A stretch of DNA of 8,506 nt from Rhodospirillales bacterium (GTDB lineage Bacteria > Pseudomonadota > Alphaproteobacteria > Acetobacterales > Acetobacteraceae), in assembly GCA_903644035.1 (NCBI GenBank), contig CAHJXG010000555.1, forward strand, positions 1-8,506. The letters are read 5' to 3'. Below the pieces are notes generated by a model. The model saw nothing but the letters and a program-made list of their open reading frames with translations, was not told where the DNA came from and ran no database searches. Positions within the stretch are counted from its first letter, which is position 1. Each line of letters begins with the position of its first letter. Shown one piece after another: positions 1-8,506 of the stretch. A program made the translations under genes and the position numbers.

Positions 1-191
<191 letters not shown>

Positions 192-210
192 TCAGCGACC
201 CCAATGCGAC

Positions 211-243
211 CGGCCCGCCTGCATCGTCCATGCAAGCGGGCCG
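211..243 (-). promoter_or_regulatory. Strong hairpin in the rpoB-rpoC spacer
   Basis: The arms 211-224 and 230-243 are complementary with a 5-nt loop (225-229). On the plus strand there is one C-A mismatch. In the minus-strand RNA the same position is a G-U pair, so the transcript forms a continuous 14-bp stem with loop GGACG. It begins 22 nt after the rpoB stop and ends 22 nt before the rpoC ATG. No U-run follows, so it is not a standard intrinsic terminator. An RNase processing site, mRNA stabiliser or translation-control element is possible; function is inferred, the structure is visible. Confidence 0.65.
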
Positions 244-265
244 CCGAGTGATGCGGGATTGGTCG

Positions 266-4438
<4,173 letters not shown>

Positions 4439-4560
4439 CGCCCGTCCTTGACCTAAAGTTTTGCACGCCCGATGGTGGCGTCACACGCACCAGGCTCCGT
4501 CACTCGGCTTCGCACATCGGCCTGGCGGGGGCGGGACGCCCGACGTGCAGCAATAGATGA

Positions 4561-4592
4561 GCGGGCAGAGACCGACCCCGGTCTCCACCCGC
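4561..4592 (-). promoter_or_regulatory. Attenuator- or RNase III-like hairpin between rplL and rpoB
   Basis: Arms 4561-4574 and 4579-4592 enclose a 4-nt loop. The plus strand has two adjacent mismatches, but in the minus-strand RNA both become G-U wobbles, giving an uninterrupted 14-bp stem with loop GGGU. The sequence after the stem in the transcript is UCAUCUAUUG, which has U residues but no real U-run. In E. coli the rplL-rpoB gap holds a partial terminator and an RNase III site that set the ratio of ribosomal protein to polymerase synthesis; this hairpin is in the same position. Equivalence is inferred from position and structure only. Confidence 0.6.
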
Positions 4593-4613
4593 TTTCCCGC
4601 TCAATGGCCTAAG

Positions 4614-4631
4614 ACCGTCACCGATGACGGC
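4614..4631 (-). promoter_or_regulatory. Small hairpin just after the rplL stop codon
   Basis: The bases CCGTCA (4615-4620) and TGACGG (4625-4630) form a perfect 6-bp stem around a 4-nt loop, extended by one G-U pair in the minus-strand RNA. It starts about 15 nt past the rplL TAG. It lacks a U-run and is short. It may protect the rplL message 3' end if the transcript is cut in this spacer, but that is speculation. Confidence 0.35.
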
Positions 4632-4646
4632 ATGGGCTTGGCTTGG

Positions 4647-5021
4647 CTACTTGATCTCGACAGCGGCGCCCTGCTCTTCCAGTTGCTTCTTCAGCTTCTC
4701 GGCCTCGTCCTTGTTCACGCCTTCCTTGACGGCCTTCGGCGCACCCTCGACCAGGTCCTTGGCTTCCTTCAGCCCGAGGCCCGTGATCGTCCGGACCTCC
4801 TTGATGACGTTGATCTTCTTGTCGCCGACCTTCGCCAGGATGACGGTGAACTCGGTCTGCTCCTCGACCGGGGCGGCAACGGCGACCGGGCCGGACGGCG
4901 CGGCGGCGGCCGGGGCCGCGGCGGACACGCCCCACTTCTCCTCGAGCATTTTGGACAGCTCGGCGGCCTCAAGCACCGTGAGTGCCGACAGCTCTTCCAC
5001 CAGTCTTGTCATATCAGCCAT
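4647..5021 (-). CDS. rplL: 50S ribosomal protein L7/L12
   Basis: L7/L12 forms the flexible stalk of the large subunit and recruits and stimulates the translational GTPases. The protein has 124 residues, normal for the family. Residues 1-30 ([20 protein letters not shown] onward) are the helical dimerisation domain that binds L10. Residues 32-54 are an Ala/Pro-rich hinge. Residues 56-124 are the globular factor-binding domain, with [20 protein letters not shown] (64-83) and [19 protein letters not shown]. The ATG at 5021 is chosen over an upstream in-frame ATG at 5063 because residue 1 then matches family proteins and a strong GAGGAAGG Shine-Dalgarno (5028-5035) lies directly upstream. The gap to rplJ is 104 nt, containing only a weak stem (5054-5078). 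The better ribosome site compared with its neighbours fits the need for several L7/L12 copies per ribosome. Confidence 0.98.
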   Translation of the reverse strand: MADMTRLVEELSALTVLEAAELSKMLEEKWGVSAAAPAAAAPSGPVAVAAPVEEQTEFTVILAKVGDKKINVIKEVRTITGLGLKEAKDLVEGAPKAVKEGVNKDEAEKLKKQLEEQGAAVEIK

Positions 5022-5125
5022 ATCGTACCTTCCTCTATCTAGCCCTTGGGTGGTTCCATGCAAGCCCGATGCCGGAACTTGCGATCACATCAGCATCTGG
5101 TGTTCGCGGCTGGCCCCTGGCGGGA

Positions 5126-5650
5126 TCAGGCCGCATCCGCCTCGTCCTTCTTGGCGTAGGCCCCGAAGACCCGGGCGAGTTGTCCGGCCGGCGCCGCGAG
5201 CACGCCTGCAATCCGGGTGGCGGGGGTCTGGATCATCCCCACCAGCCTGGCGCGCAACGCGTCGAGCGACGGCAAGTCCGCCAGCGCCTTGATCCCGTCC
5301 GCATTGAGCATCTGGTTGCCAAGGGCGCCGCCGATCACGACGAACTTCTCGTTGGTCTTGGCGTAATCGACGGCCGTCTTCGCCACCGCCACCGGGTCGA
5401 GCGACCACGCGAGCGCGGTCGGACCTTTCAGCAGGGGCTTGATGCCGTCGAACCGGGTCCCCTCCAGGGCGAGCACGGCCAGCCGGTTCTTGGCGACTTT
5501 GTAGGTCGATCCCGACGCCCGCATCTTGCGCCGCAGGTCCGACACCTCTGCCACGGTCAGGCCCTTGTTCTGGGTGACCACGATCATCGACGTCTCTGCG
5601 AACACCTGACCGAGCGTGGCGACGAACTCTCGCTTCTCCGTACGGTCCAC
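5126..5650 (-). CDS. rplJ: 50S ribosomal protein L10
   Basis: L10 anchors L7/L12 dimers to 23S rRNA at the base of the stalk and, with L12, is the classic translational repressor of its own message. From the GTG at 5650 the protein has 174 residues, slightly longer than the 165 of E. coli. The N-terminal RNA-binding domain contains [37 protein letters not shown] (39-58) and KGPTALAWS (75-83). The C-terminal segment from about 128 ([20 protein letters not shown]) to the charged tail AKKDEADAA includes the helix that carries L12 dimers. The GTG start is preferred to the in-frame ATG at 5728 because AGGAGA (5657-5662) sits 6 nt upstream and the family begins at this point; the extra 26 codons look non-coding and cover a leader hairpin. 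It is preceded by a 339-nt leader and followed by rplL. Confidence 0.96.
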   Translation of the reverse strand: MDRTEKREFVATLGQVFAETSMIVVTQNKGLTVAEVSDLRRKMRASGSTYKVAKNRLAVLALEGTRFDGIKPLLKGPTALAWSLDPVAVAKTAVDYAKTNEKFVVIGGALGNQMLNADGIKALADLPSLDALRARLVGMIQTPATRIAGVLAAPAGQLARVFGAYAKKDEADAA

Positions 5651-5703
5651 GTTCTGTCTCCTGTTGGCTCCGGCGCGTTTGGACCGCGTCGGAACGGGTT
5701 CCC

Positions 5704-5727
5704 TGGCACGGCCGGGCGGCCATGCCA
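5704..5727 (-). promoter_or_regulatory. Third L10-leader hairpin, proximal to rplJ
   Basis: Arms 5704-5713 and 5718-5727 form a 10-bp stem with a 4-nt loop (GCCC in the transcript). One position is C-A on the plus strand but U-G in the minus-strand RNA. It lies about 54 nt upstream of the rplJ GTG and 42 nt upstream of its ribosome site, close enough to influence initiation. The function is inferred. Confidence 0.5.
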
Positions 5728-5794
5728 TGACGCCTGTCCGGGACCCCGTGCGCGCGGACGCGCCGTGGACCCTTTAGCCGGAACCGCCAGGGCG

Positions 5795-5817
5795 CCGGGG
5801 CGGTCATGCCACCCCGG
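5795..5817 (-). promoter_or_regulatory. Second L10-leader hairpin (GGGGTGG/CCGCCCC)
   Basis: Arms 5795-5803 and 5809-5817 form a 9-bp stem with loop CAUGA in the minus-strand RNA, including one U-G pair that is a mismatch on the other strand. Its stem sequence nearly duplicates the hairpin at 5904-5923, so the arms of the two can also pair with each other. This suggests a switch between alternative folds, but no such switching can be shown from sequence alone. Confidence 0.5.
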
Positions 5818-5903
5818 ATCATCTCGGCTTCCCCGTCTCCTGCGCGCGGGCTTGAGGCCCTTTATCGTCCCTGATGGAATGACGTGCAGTCTCGGACAGG
5901 TTC

Positions 5904-5923
5904 GGGGCGGCTCGCGCCACCCC
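5904..5923 (-). promoter_or_regulatory. First L10-leader hairpin with GNRA tetraloop
   Basis: Arms 5904-5911 and 5916-5923 form an 8-bp stem closed by GCGA, a GNRA-type tetraloop, in the minus-strand RNA. One U-G pair in the stem is a C-A mismatch on the plus strand. GNRA loops are typical of structured RNA and protein- or receptor-binding elements. It lies 67 nt after the rplA stop, so it could also stabilise the rplA 3' end. Confidence 0.5.
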
Positions 5924-5989
5924 TGGCCACCGGCCCCGCCGAAACGCAAAGCGTCTGCGGCTGAGGACCGGCGAATGGGTTGGGCGCAG

Positions 5990-6682
5990 CTAGGCGGAGA
6001 GGCTCGACACGTCCACGCGGACGCCGGGTCCCATCGTGGAGCTGACCGAGGCCTTCTGCACATAGGTGCCCTTCGCCCCGGTCGGCTTCGCCTTCTGGAT
6101 GGCGTCGACGAAGGCGCGGATGTTCTCGACCAGCTTGCCCTCCTCGAAGCTCGCCTTGCCGATCCCTGCATGGACGATGCCGGCCTTCTCCGCCCGGAAC
6201 TCCACCTGGCCGGATTTGGCGGCGGTCACCGCGCCGCGCACGTCCATCGTCACCGTGCCGAGCTTCGGGTTCGGCATCAGGCCGCGCGGACCCAGGATCT
6301 TGCCGAGGCGCCCGACCAGCGCCATCATGTCCGGCGTCGCGATGCAGCGGTCGAAGCCGAACTCCCCCGCCTGCACCTTCTCCGCCAGGTCGTCGGCGCC
6401 CACCACGTCGGCGCCGGCGGCCAGCGCCTCCTCCGCCTTGGCGCCGCGGGCGAACACCGCGACCCGCAGCGTCTTGCCGGTGCCGTTCGGCAGGCTCAGC
6501 AGCCCGCGCACCATCTGGTCCGCATGGCGCGGGTCGATGCCGAGGTTCATGCTGAACTCGATGGTCTCGTCGAACTTGGCCCGGGCATTGCCCTTGGCGA
6601 GCCGGATCGCCTCGTCGAGCGTGTAAGACTTGGCCCGATCGAACGTCTCGTAGCCTGCCTTGAGCCGCTTGTTGTGTGCCAT
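5990..6682 (-). CDS. rplA: 50S ribosomal protein L1
   Basis: L1 binds 23S rRNA and forms the mobile L1 stalk that helps release deacylated tRNA from the E site. In many bacteria it also represses its own rplK-rplA message. The protein has 230 residues, close to the usual size. The two-domain fold is recognisable: domain I is split between the N-terminus ([19 protein letters not shown] [15 protein letters not shown], 36-50) and the C-terminus ([20 protein letters not shown], 191-210, with [11 protein letters not shown]). Domain II includes [20 protein letters not shown] (114-133) followed by [12 protein letters not shown], the L1 signature. The ATG at 6682 is only 2 nt after the rplK stop, and its ribosome site GGAGGG (6689-6694) lies within the last codons of rplK. 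Translation is therefore probably coupled to rplK. No anomaly is seen. Confidence 0.98.
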   Translation of the reverse strand: MAHNKRLKAGYETFDRAKSYTLDEAIRLAKGNARAKFDETIEFSMNLGIDPRHADQMVRGLLSLPNGTGKTLRVAVFARGAKAEEALAAGADVVGADDLAEKVQAGEFGFDRCIATPDMMALVGRLGKILGPRGLMPNPKLGTVTMDVRGAVTAAKSGQVEFRAEKAGIVHAGIGKASFEEGKLVENIRAFVDAIQKAKPTGAKGTYVQKASVSSTMGPGVRVDVSSLSA

Positions 6683-6684
6683 GG

Positions 6685-7119
6685 TCAGCCCTCCACCACG
6701 CTGAGGCCCATCGACCGCGCGCTGCCGGCCAGCATGCGCATCGCGGCCTCGACCTCGTTCGCGTTCATGTCCTTCATCTTGGTCTCGGCGATCTCGCGCA
6801 GCTGCGAGGTCGTGACCCGGCCCACCATGGCGCCCTTGCCGGGCGTGGTCGTGCCCTTGGTGATGCCTGCCGCCTTCTTCAGGAAGTAGGTGTTGGGCGG
6901 CGTCTTGGTGACGAAGGTGAAGGTGCGGTCGCCGAACGCCGTGATCACCACTGGGGTCGGCGTCCCGGGCTCCATGCCCTGCGTCGCGGCGTTGAACTCC
7001 TTGCAGAACGCCATGATGTTCAGGCCGCGCTGACCGAGCGCCGGGCCGACGGGCGGGGACGGGTTGGCCTTCCCGGCCGGAATCTGCAACTTGATGTAGC
7101 CGACGATCTTCTTAGCCAT
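6685..7119 (-). CDS. rplK: 50S ribosomal protein L11
   Basis: L11 binds the GTPase-associated centre of 23S rRNA and is needed for factor function and for RelA activation by uncharged tRNA. The protein has 144 residues, normal length. The N-terminal domain has the proline-rich thiostrepton/factor region [20 protein letters not shown] (20-39). The C-terminal RNA-binding domain has [20 protein letters not shown] (64-83), [19 protein letters not shown] and [15 protein letters not shown]. The ATG at 7119 is preceded by AGGAGG (7124-7129), only 4 nt away, and this site lies in a hairpin (see the separate entry). rplK is the first gene of the unit here: a divergent small gene lies upstream instead of the common secE-nusG. 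A promoter candidate sits at 7210-7238. Identity is certain. Confidence 0.98.
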   Translation of the reverse strand: MAKKIVGYIKLQIPAGKANPSPPVGPALGQRGLNIMAFCKEFNAATQGMEPGTPTPVVITAFGDRTFTFVTKTPPNTYFLKKAAGITKGTTTPGKGAMVGRVTTSQLREIAETKMKDMNANEVEAAMRMLAGSARSMGLSVVEG

Positions 7120-7121
7120 GG

Positions 7122-7142
7122 GGCCTCCTGATGCGGAGGACC
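7122..7142 (-). promoter_or_regulatory. Hairpin covering the rplK ribosome binding site
   Basis: In the minus-strand RNA, CCUCC (from 7135-7139) pairs with GGAGG (from 7124-7128) around a 6-nt loop, and two further G-C pairs flank a one-base bulge. The paired GGAGG is the core of the rplK Shine-Dalgarno, so the stem would hide it. In E. coli, L1 represses translation by binding the leader near the rplK start. A ribosome-site hairpin here could serve the same purpose, though L1 recognition is not demonstrated by this sequence. Confidence 0.5.
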
Positions 7143-7159
7143 GCGGTCATACCGAATGG

Positions 7160-7179
7160 CGGCCGCCTGGTGGCGACCG
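7160..7179 (-). promoter_or_regulatory. rplK leader hairpin, candidate L1-responsive element
   Basis: Arms 7160-7167 and 7172-7179 form an 8-bp stem with loop ACCA in the minus-strand RNA, including one U-G pair that is C-A on the plus strand. It lies in the roughly 84-nt leader predicted from the promoter at 7210-7238, upstream of the stem over the ribosome site. Its position suits the autoregulatory leader of the L11-L1 unit; this is inference. Confidence 0.45.
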
Positions 7180-7209
7180 GCAATCTCCCGCGTTCCGAGT
7201 GAAGTCGGG

Positions 7210-7238
7210 CGTCTAGCGGCCAAGGCTTGGCAAGTCAA
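7210..7238 (-). promoter_or_regulatory. Promoter candidate for rplK-rplA and downstream genes
   Basis: On the minus strand, TTGACT (7233-7238) and TAGACG (7210-7215) are separated by exactly 17 nt. The -35 is close to the sigma-70 consensus; the -10 is weaker but acceptable for a GC-rich alphaproteobacterium. An AT-rich stretch lies just upstream of the -35 (7239-7247), like an UP element. Transcription would start near 7203, leaving a leader of about 84 nt. The spacer contains a perfect inverted repeat described separately. Confidence 0.6.
7219..7231. repeat. Perfect inverted repeat GCCAAG-N-CTTGGC inside the rplK promoter spacer
   Basis: The 13-bp sequence is a 6-bp perfect dyad around a single central base and sits entirely between the -35 and -10 of the rplK promoter candidate. 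A dyad at this place is where a dimeric DNA-binding protein would act, as a repressor or as a spacer-distorting activator. No specific regulator is recognised. It could also be coincidence. Confidence 0.45.
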
Positions 7239-7245
7239 GTTTTAT

Positions 7246-7273
7246 TTGCGCTCCCTGCCAGGCGCCTTATATA
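7246..7273 (+). promoter_or_regulatory. Divergent promoter candidate for the small membrane protein gene
   Basis: TTGCGC (7246-7251) and TATATA (7268-7273) are separated by 16 nt, with the -10 about 30 nt before the ATG at 7303. The -35 elements of this promoter and of the rplK promoter are back to back, 7 nt apart, and share an AT-rich centre. TATATA stands out in otherwise GC-rich DNA. The -35 is a partial match only. Confidence 0.45.
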
Positions 7274-7302
7274 CGCCAGTCCATCTGCAAAAGAGCACTG
7301 CC

Positions 7303-7539
7303 ATGGCCGTGAAGCCCTCGATGATGCCCAAGAACAGCGCCACCCGCTTCAACCCGACGGCCCAGGCGATCATCGCGTCCGCGGTGATCGCGGTGGTCCT
7401 GGCCACGGTGGTGACCGGCAACCCGTTCCGGGCCGTGCGCCTCGCCTACCTGGACTACAGCCACACGCCGGCCACGGGCGCCGCCAAGGCCGACCCGTCG
7501 CCGACCAAGAACGACCCCGCCGTCCCCTCCGCGAACTGA
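7303..7539 (+). CDS. Small single-pass membrane protein of unknown function
   Basis: I do not recognise this 78-residue protein. That it is a real gene is well supported: all 78 sense codons from 7303 end in G or C, whereas the in-frame codons upstream of 7303 frequently end in A or T. That break also fixes the start. A short basic N-terminus (Lys4, Lys10, Arg15) precedes one hydrophobic helix at about residues 19-39 (AQAIIASAVIAVVLATVVTG), then GNPFRAVRLAYLDY and a Pro/Ala/Asp-rich hydrophilic tail to SAN. The helix could be a membrane anchor or an uncleaved signal sequence; no clear signal-peptidase site is seen. The ribosome site is weak (AAGAG about 8 nt upstream). The gene is divergent from rplK with its own promoter candidate, and convergent with the TPP-enzyme gene. 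The context gives no functional hint. Confidence 0.8.
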   Translation: MAVKPSMMPKNSATRFNPTAQAIIASAVIAVVLATVVTGNPFRAVRLAYLDYSHTPATGAAKADPSPTKNDPAVPSAN

Positions 7540-7550
7540 CCGCTGGCGGC

Positions 7551-8506
7551 CTAGACCACCAACTCGATCACGAATGGGCCGGGCCGGGCGTTGGCCTGCT
7601 GGAACAGGTCGGTGAACGCCTCCATCGTCTCGGCACGCGCCCCCTCGACGCCCATGCCGGCCGCGAGCCGCACCCAGTCCAGGTCGGGGTTGCCGAGGTC
7701 CAGCATGTCGAGCGCGGTGCGCCCGGGGTTGGCGCCGACGCCCTGATACTCGCCCAGCAGGATCGCATACTTGCGGTTGGACAGGATCACCGTGGTCACG
7801 TCCAGGCGCTCCCGGGCCTGCGTCCACAAGCCCTGCAGCGTGTACATCGCCGAGCCGTCCGCTTGCAGTCCCACCACGCGCCGGCCCGGCGCCCCGACGG
7901 CGGCCCCCGTGGCGAGCGGGATGCCGTCGCCGATCGCGCCGCCGGTGAGCTGCAGCCAGTCATGCGGCGCCGCATCCTGCGTGCCCGGATAGAAGGCGCG
8001 GCCGAAGGTGATGCTCTCGTCCACGATGATGGCGTCATTGGGCAGCAGCGCGGCCAGGGTCTGCGCCACCGCCTCCGACGTGATCGCCCCGCGGGCGGGC
8101 GTGGGCCGGGGAGCGGTGGGGCGCCGCGCGACCGGTGCGGCGCCAAGCTCCTGGGCCACGCGGGCGAGGGCGTCCAGGGCGTCATGCTCGGGTCGGCCCA
8201 GCACGTGGACCTGGCAATCGGGCGGCGCCATCAGGCCGGGCTTGTTCGGATAGGCGAAGAAGCCGACCGGCGCCTTTGCCCCCACCAGGATCAAGTGCCT
8301 GAACCCGGCCAGCGCGGCCACGGCCTGATCGACGGGATAGGGCACCCGGTCGATTGGCGCGCGCCCGGCGCCGCGGGCGATCCGGGCGTTGCTGGTCTGC
8401 GCCATCATGCGGGCGCCGCTCGCGGCCAGGATGCCGCCCGCGACGTCCAGCGCTTCCGCCCGCAGCGCCATGCCGCCCAGCAGCAGCAGGGTCGGCTCCC
8501 CGGACC
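7551..8506 (-). CDS. Thiamine-pyrophosphate enzyme, acetolactate-synthase-like (C-terminal part)
   Basis: This is the C-terminal 317 residues of a TPP-dependent enzyme related to acetolactate synthase large subunits and benzoylformate decarboxylases. The frame is open to the right edge without a stop. The first visible residues, GEPTLLLLGGMALRAEAL, are typical middle-domain sequence, so the ATG at 8471 is internal and the true start lies outside. The middle domain includes AALAGFRHLILVGAKAPVGF. The C-terminal TPP-binding domain has GGAIGDGIPLATGAAVG and the cofactor/magnesium motif ADGSAMYTLQGLWTQARE followed by NRKYAIL, with Ala replacing the first Gly of the usual GDG. The catalytic glutamate would lie in the missing N-terminal domain. 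No regulatory subunit gene is adjacent, so a role in branched-chain amino acid synthesis is not assured; a 2-oxoacid decarboxylase or ligase of unknown substrate is equally possible. Confidence 0.88.
   Translation of the reverse strand, partial: SGEPTLLLLGGMALRAEALDVAGGILAASGARMMAQTSNARIARGAGRAPIDRVPYPVDQAVAALAGFRHLILVGAKAPVGFFAYPNKPGLMAPPDCQVHVLGRPEHDALDALARVAQELGAAPVARRPTAPRPTPARGAITSEAVAQTLAALLPNDAIIVDESITFGRAFYPGTQDAAPHDWLQLTGGAIGDGIPLATGAAVGAPGRRVVGLQADGSAMYTLQGLWTQARERLDVTTVILSNRKYAILLGEYQGVGANPGRTALDMLDLGNPDLDWVRLAAGMGVEGARAETMEAFTDLFQQANARPGPFVIELVV

Larger units (their letters stand above)
5651..5989 (-). promoter_or_regulatory. L10 (rplJ) mRNA leader region, 339 nt without a gene
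   Basis: This is the only gene-free stretch above 300 nt. It lies between the rplA stop and the rplJ GTG, where many bacteria have an L10 leader that binds the L10-L12 complex and represses translation. In transcript order it holds a small stem (5942-5956), a hairpin with a GCGA tetraloop (5904-5923), a 9-bp hairpin (5795-5817) and a 10-bp hairpin (5704-5727), then the AGGAGA ribosome site. I could not confirm the kink-turn of the known L10 leader by eye, nor identify a convincing promoter; GATAAA (minus strand, near 5860) lacks a good -35. Reading frames through this region are shadows. The leader role is inferred from position and structure. Confidence 0.6.

Noticed and set aside
5651..5728. 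Extension of L10 to an upstream ATG at 5728
   Set aside because: The GTG at 5650 has a good AGGAGA site and matches the family start; the extra residues are Arg/Pro-rich and cover a leader hairpin.
5085..5822. A 245-codon minus-strand frame starting in the L10 leader and overlapping rplJ
   Set aside because: It is an Arg-rich alternative frame of rplJ, and its ATG lies in the loop of a leader hairpin. rplJ accounts for the conserved protein.
4982..6889. A 635-codon plus-strand open frame across rplL, rplJ and rplA
   Set aside because: Same antisense artefact; it runs through three conserved genes and the L10 leader and has no family resemblance or ribosome site.
7156..7302. Extension of the small membrane protein to an ATG at 7156
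   Set aside because: Codons in this stretch often end in A or T, unlike the all-G/C third positions from 7303 on, and it would run through both promoter candidates.
7540..7550. Bidirectional terminator between the convergent genes
   Set aside because: Only 11 nt separate the stops; CCGC-TG-GCGG is too short a stem and has no T-run on either side.

Overview
The window carries the 3' two-thirds of a classic bacterial translation/transcription cluster, read on the minus strand in the order rplK (L11), rplA (L1), rplJ (L10), rplL (L7/L12), rpoB (beta) and the first 62 codons of rpoC (beta'). The DNA is very GC-rich, with third codon positions almost entirely G or C. The protein sequences are alphaproteobacterial in type: RpoB is 1390 residues with long lobe-2 segments, L10 starts [10 protein letters not shown], and RpoC starts [11 protein letters not shown] Rhodospirillales/Acetobacteraceae-like organism fits best, but that is a judgement from sequence style, not a placement.

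Layout from right to left (the transcription direction of the cluster). Positions 7551-8506 hold the C-terminal 317 residues of a thiamine-pyrophosphate (TPP) enzyme of the acetolactate-synthase-like type, on the minus strand and running off the right edge. It converges, 11 nt apart, on a 78-codon plus-strand gene (7303-7539) for a small single-pass membrane protein that I do not recognise. That gene shares a compact 183-nt intergenic region with rplK. The region holds two back-to-back promoter candidates, a perfect dyad inside the rplK promoter spacer, and a leader whose last hairpin covers the rplK Shine-Dalgarno sequence. rplK and rplA are 2 nt apart and probably translationally coupled. 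A 339-nt leader then precedes rplJ, followed by rplL, rpoB and rpoC.

The four ribosomal proteins build the L1 stalk (L1) and the GTPase-associated centre (L11, L10, L7/L12) of the large ribosomal subunit. RpoB and RpoC are the catalytic subunits of RNA polymerase. Each gap in the cluster except the 2-nt rplK-rplA junction contains inverted repeats. In the six strongest, every imperfect position is G-U in the minus-strand RNA and C-A on the other strand, which suggests they work as RNA structures. They sit where leader autoregulation (L1, L10) and the rplL-rpoB attenuator/processing site are known in other bacteria.

The genes themselves are ordinary and intact. The points worth a second look are the absence of secE-nusG directly upstream of rplK, the duplicated hairpin in the L10 leader, the dyad in the rplK promoter, and the unknown small membrane protein. 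I see no mobile element, CRISPR array, tRNA, rRNA or new defence-type system.
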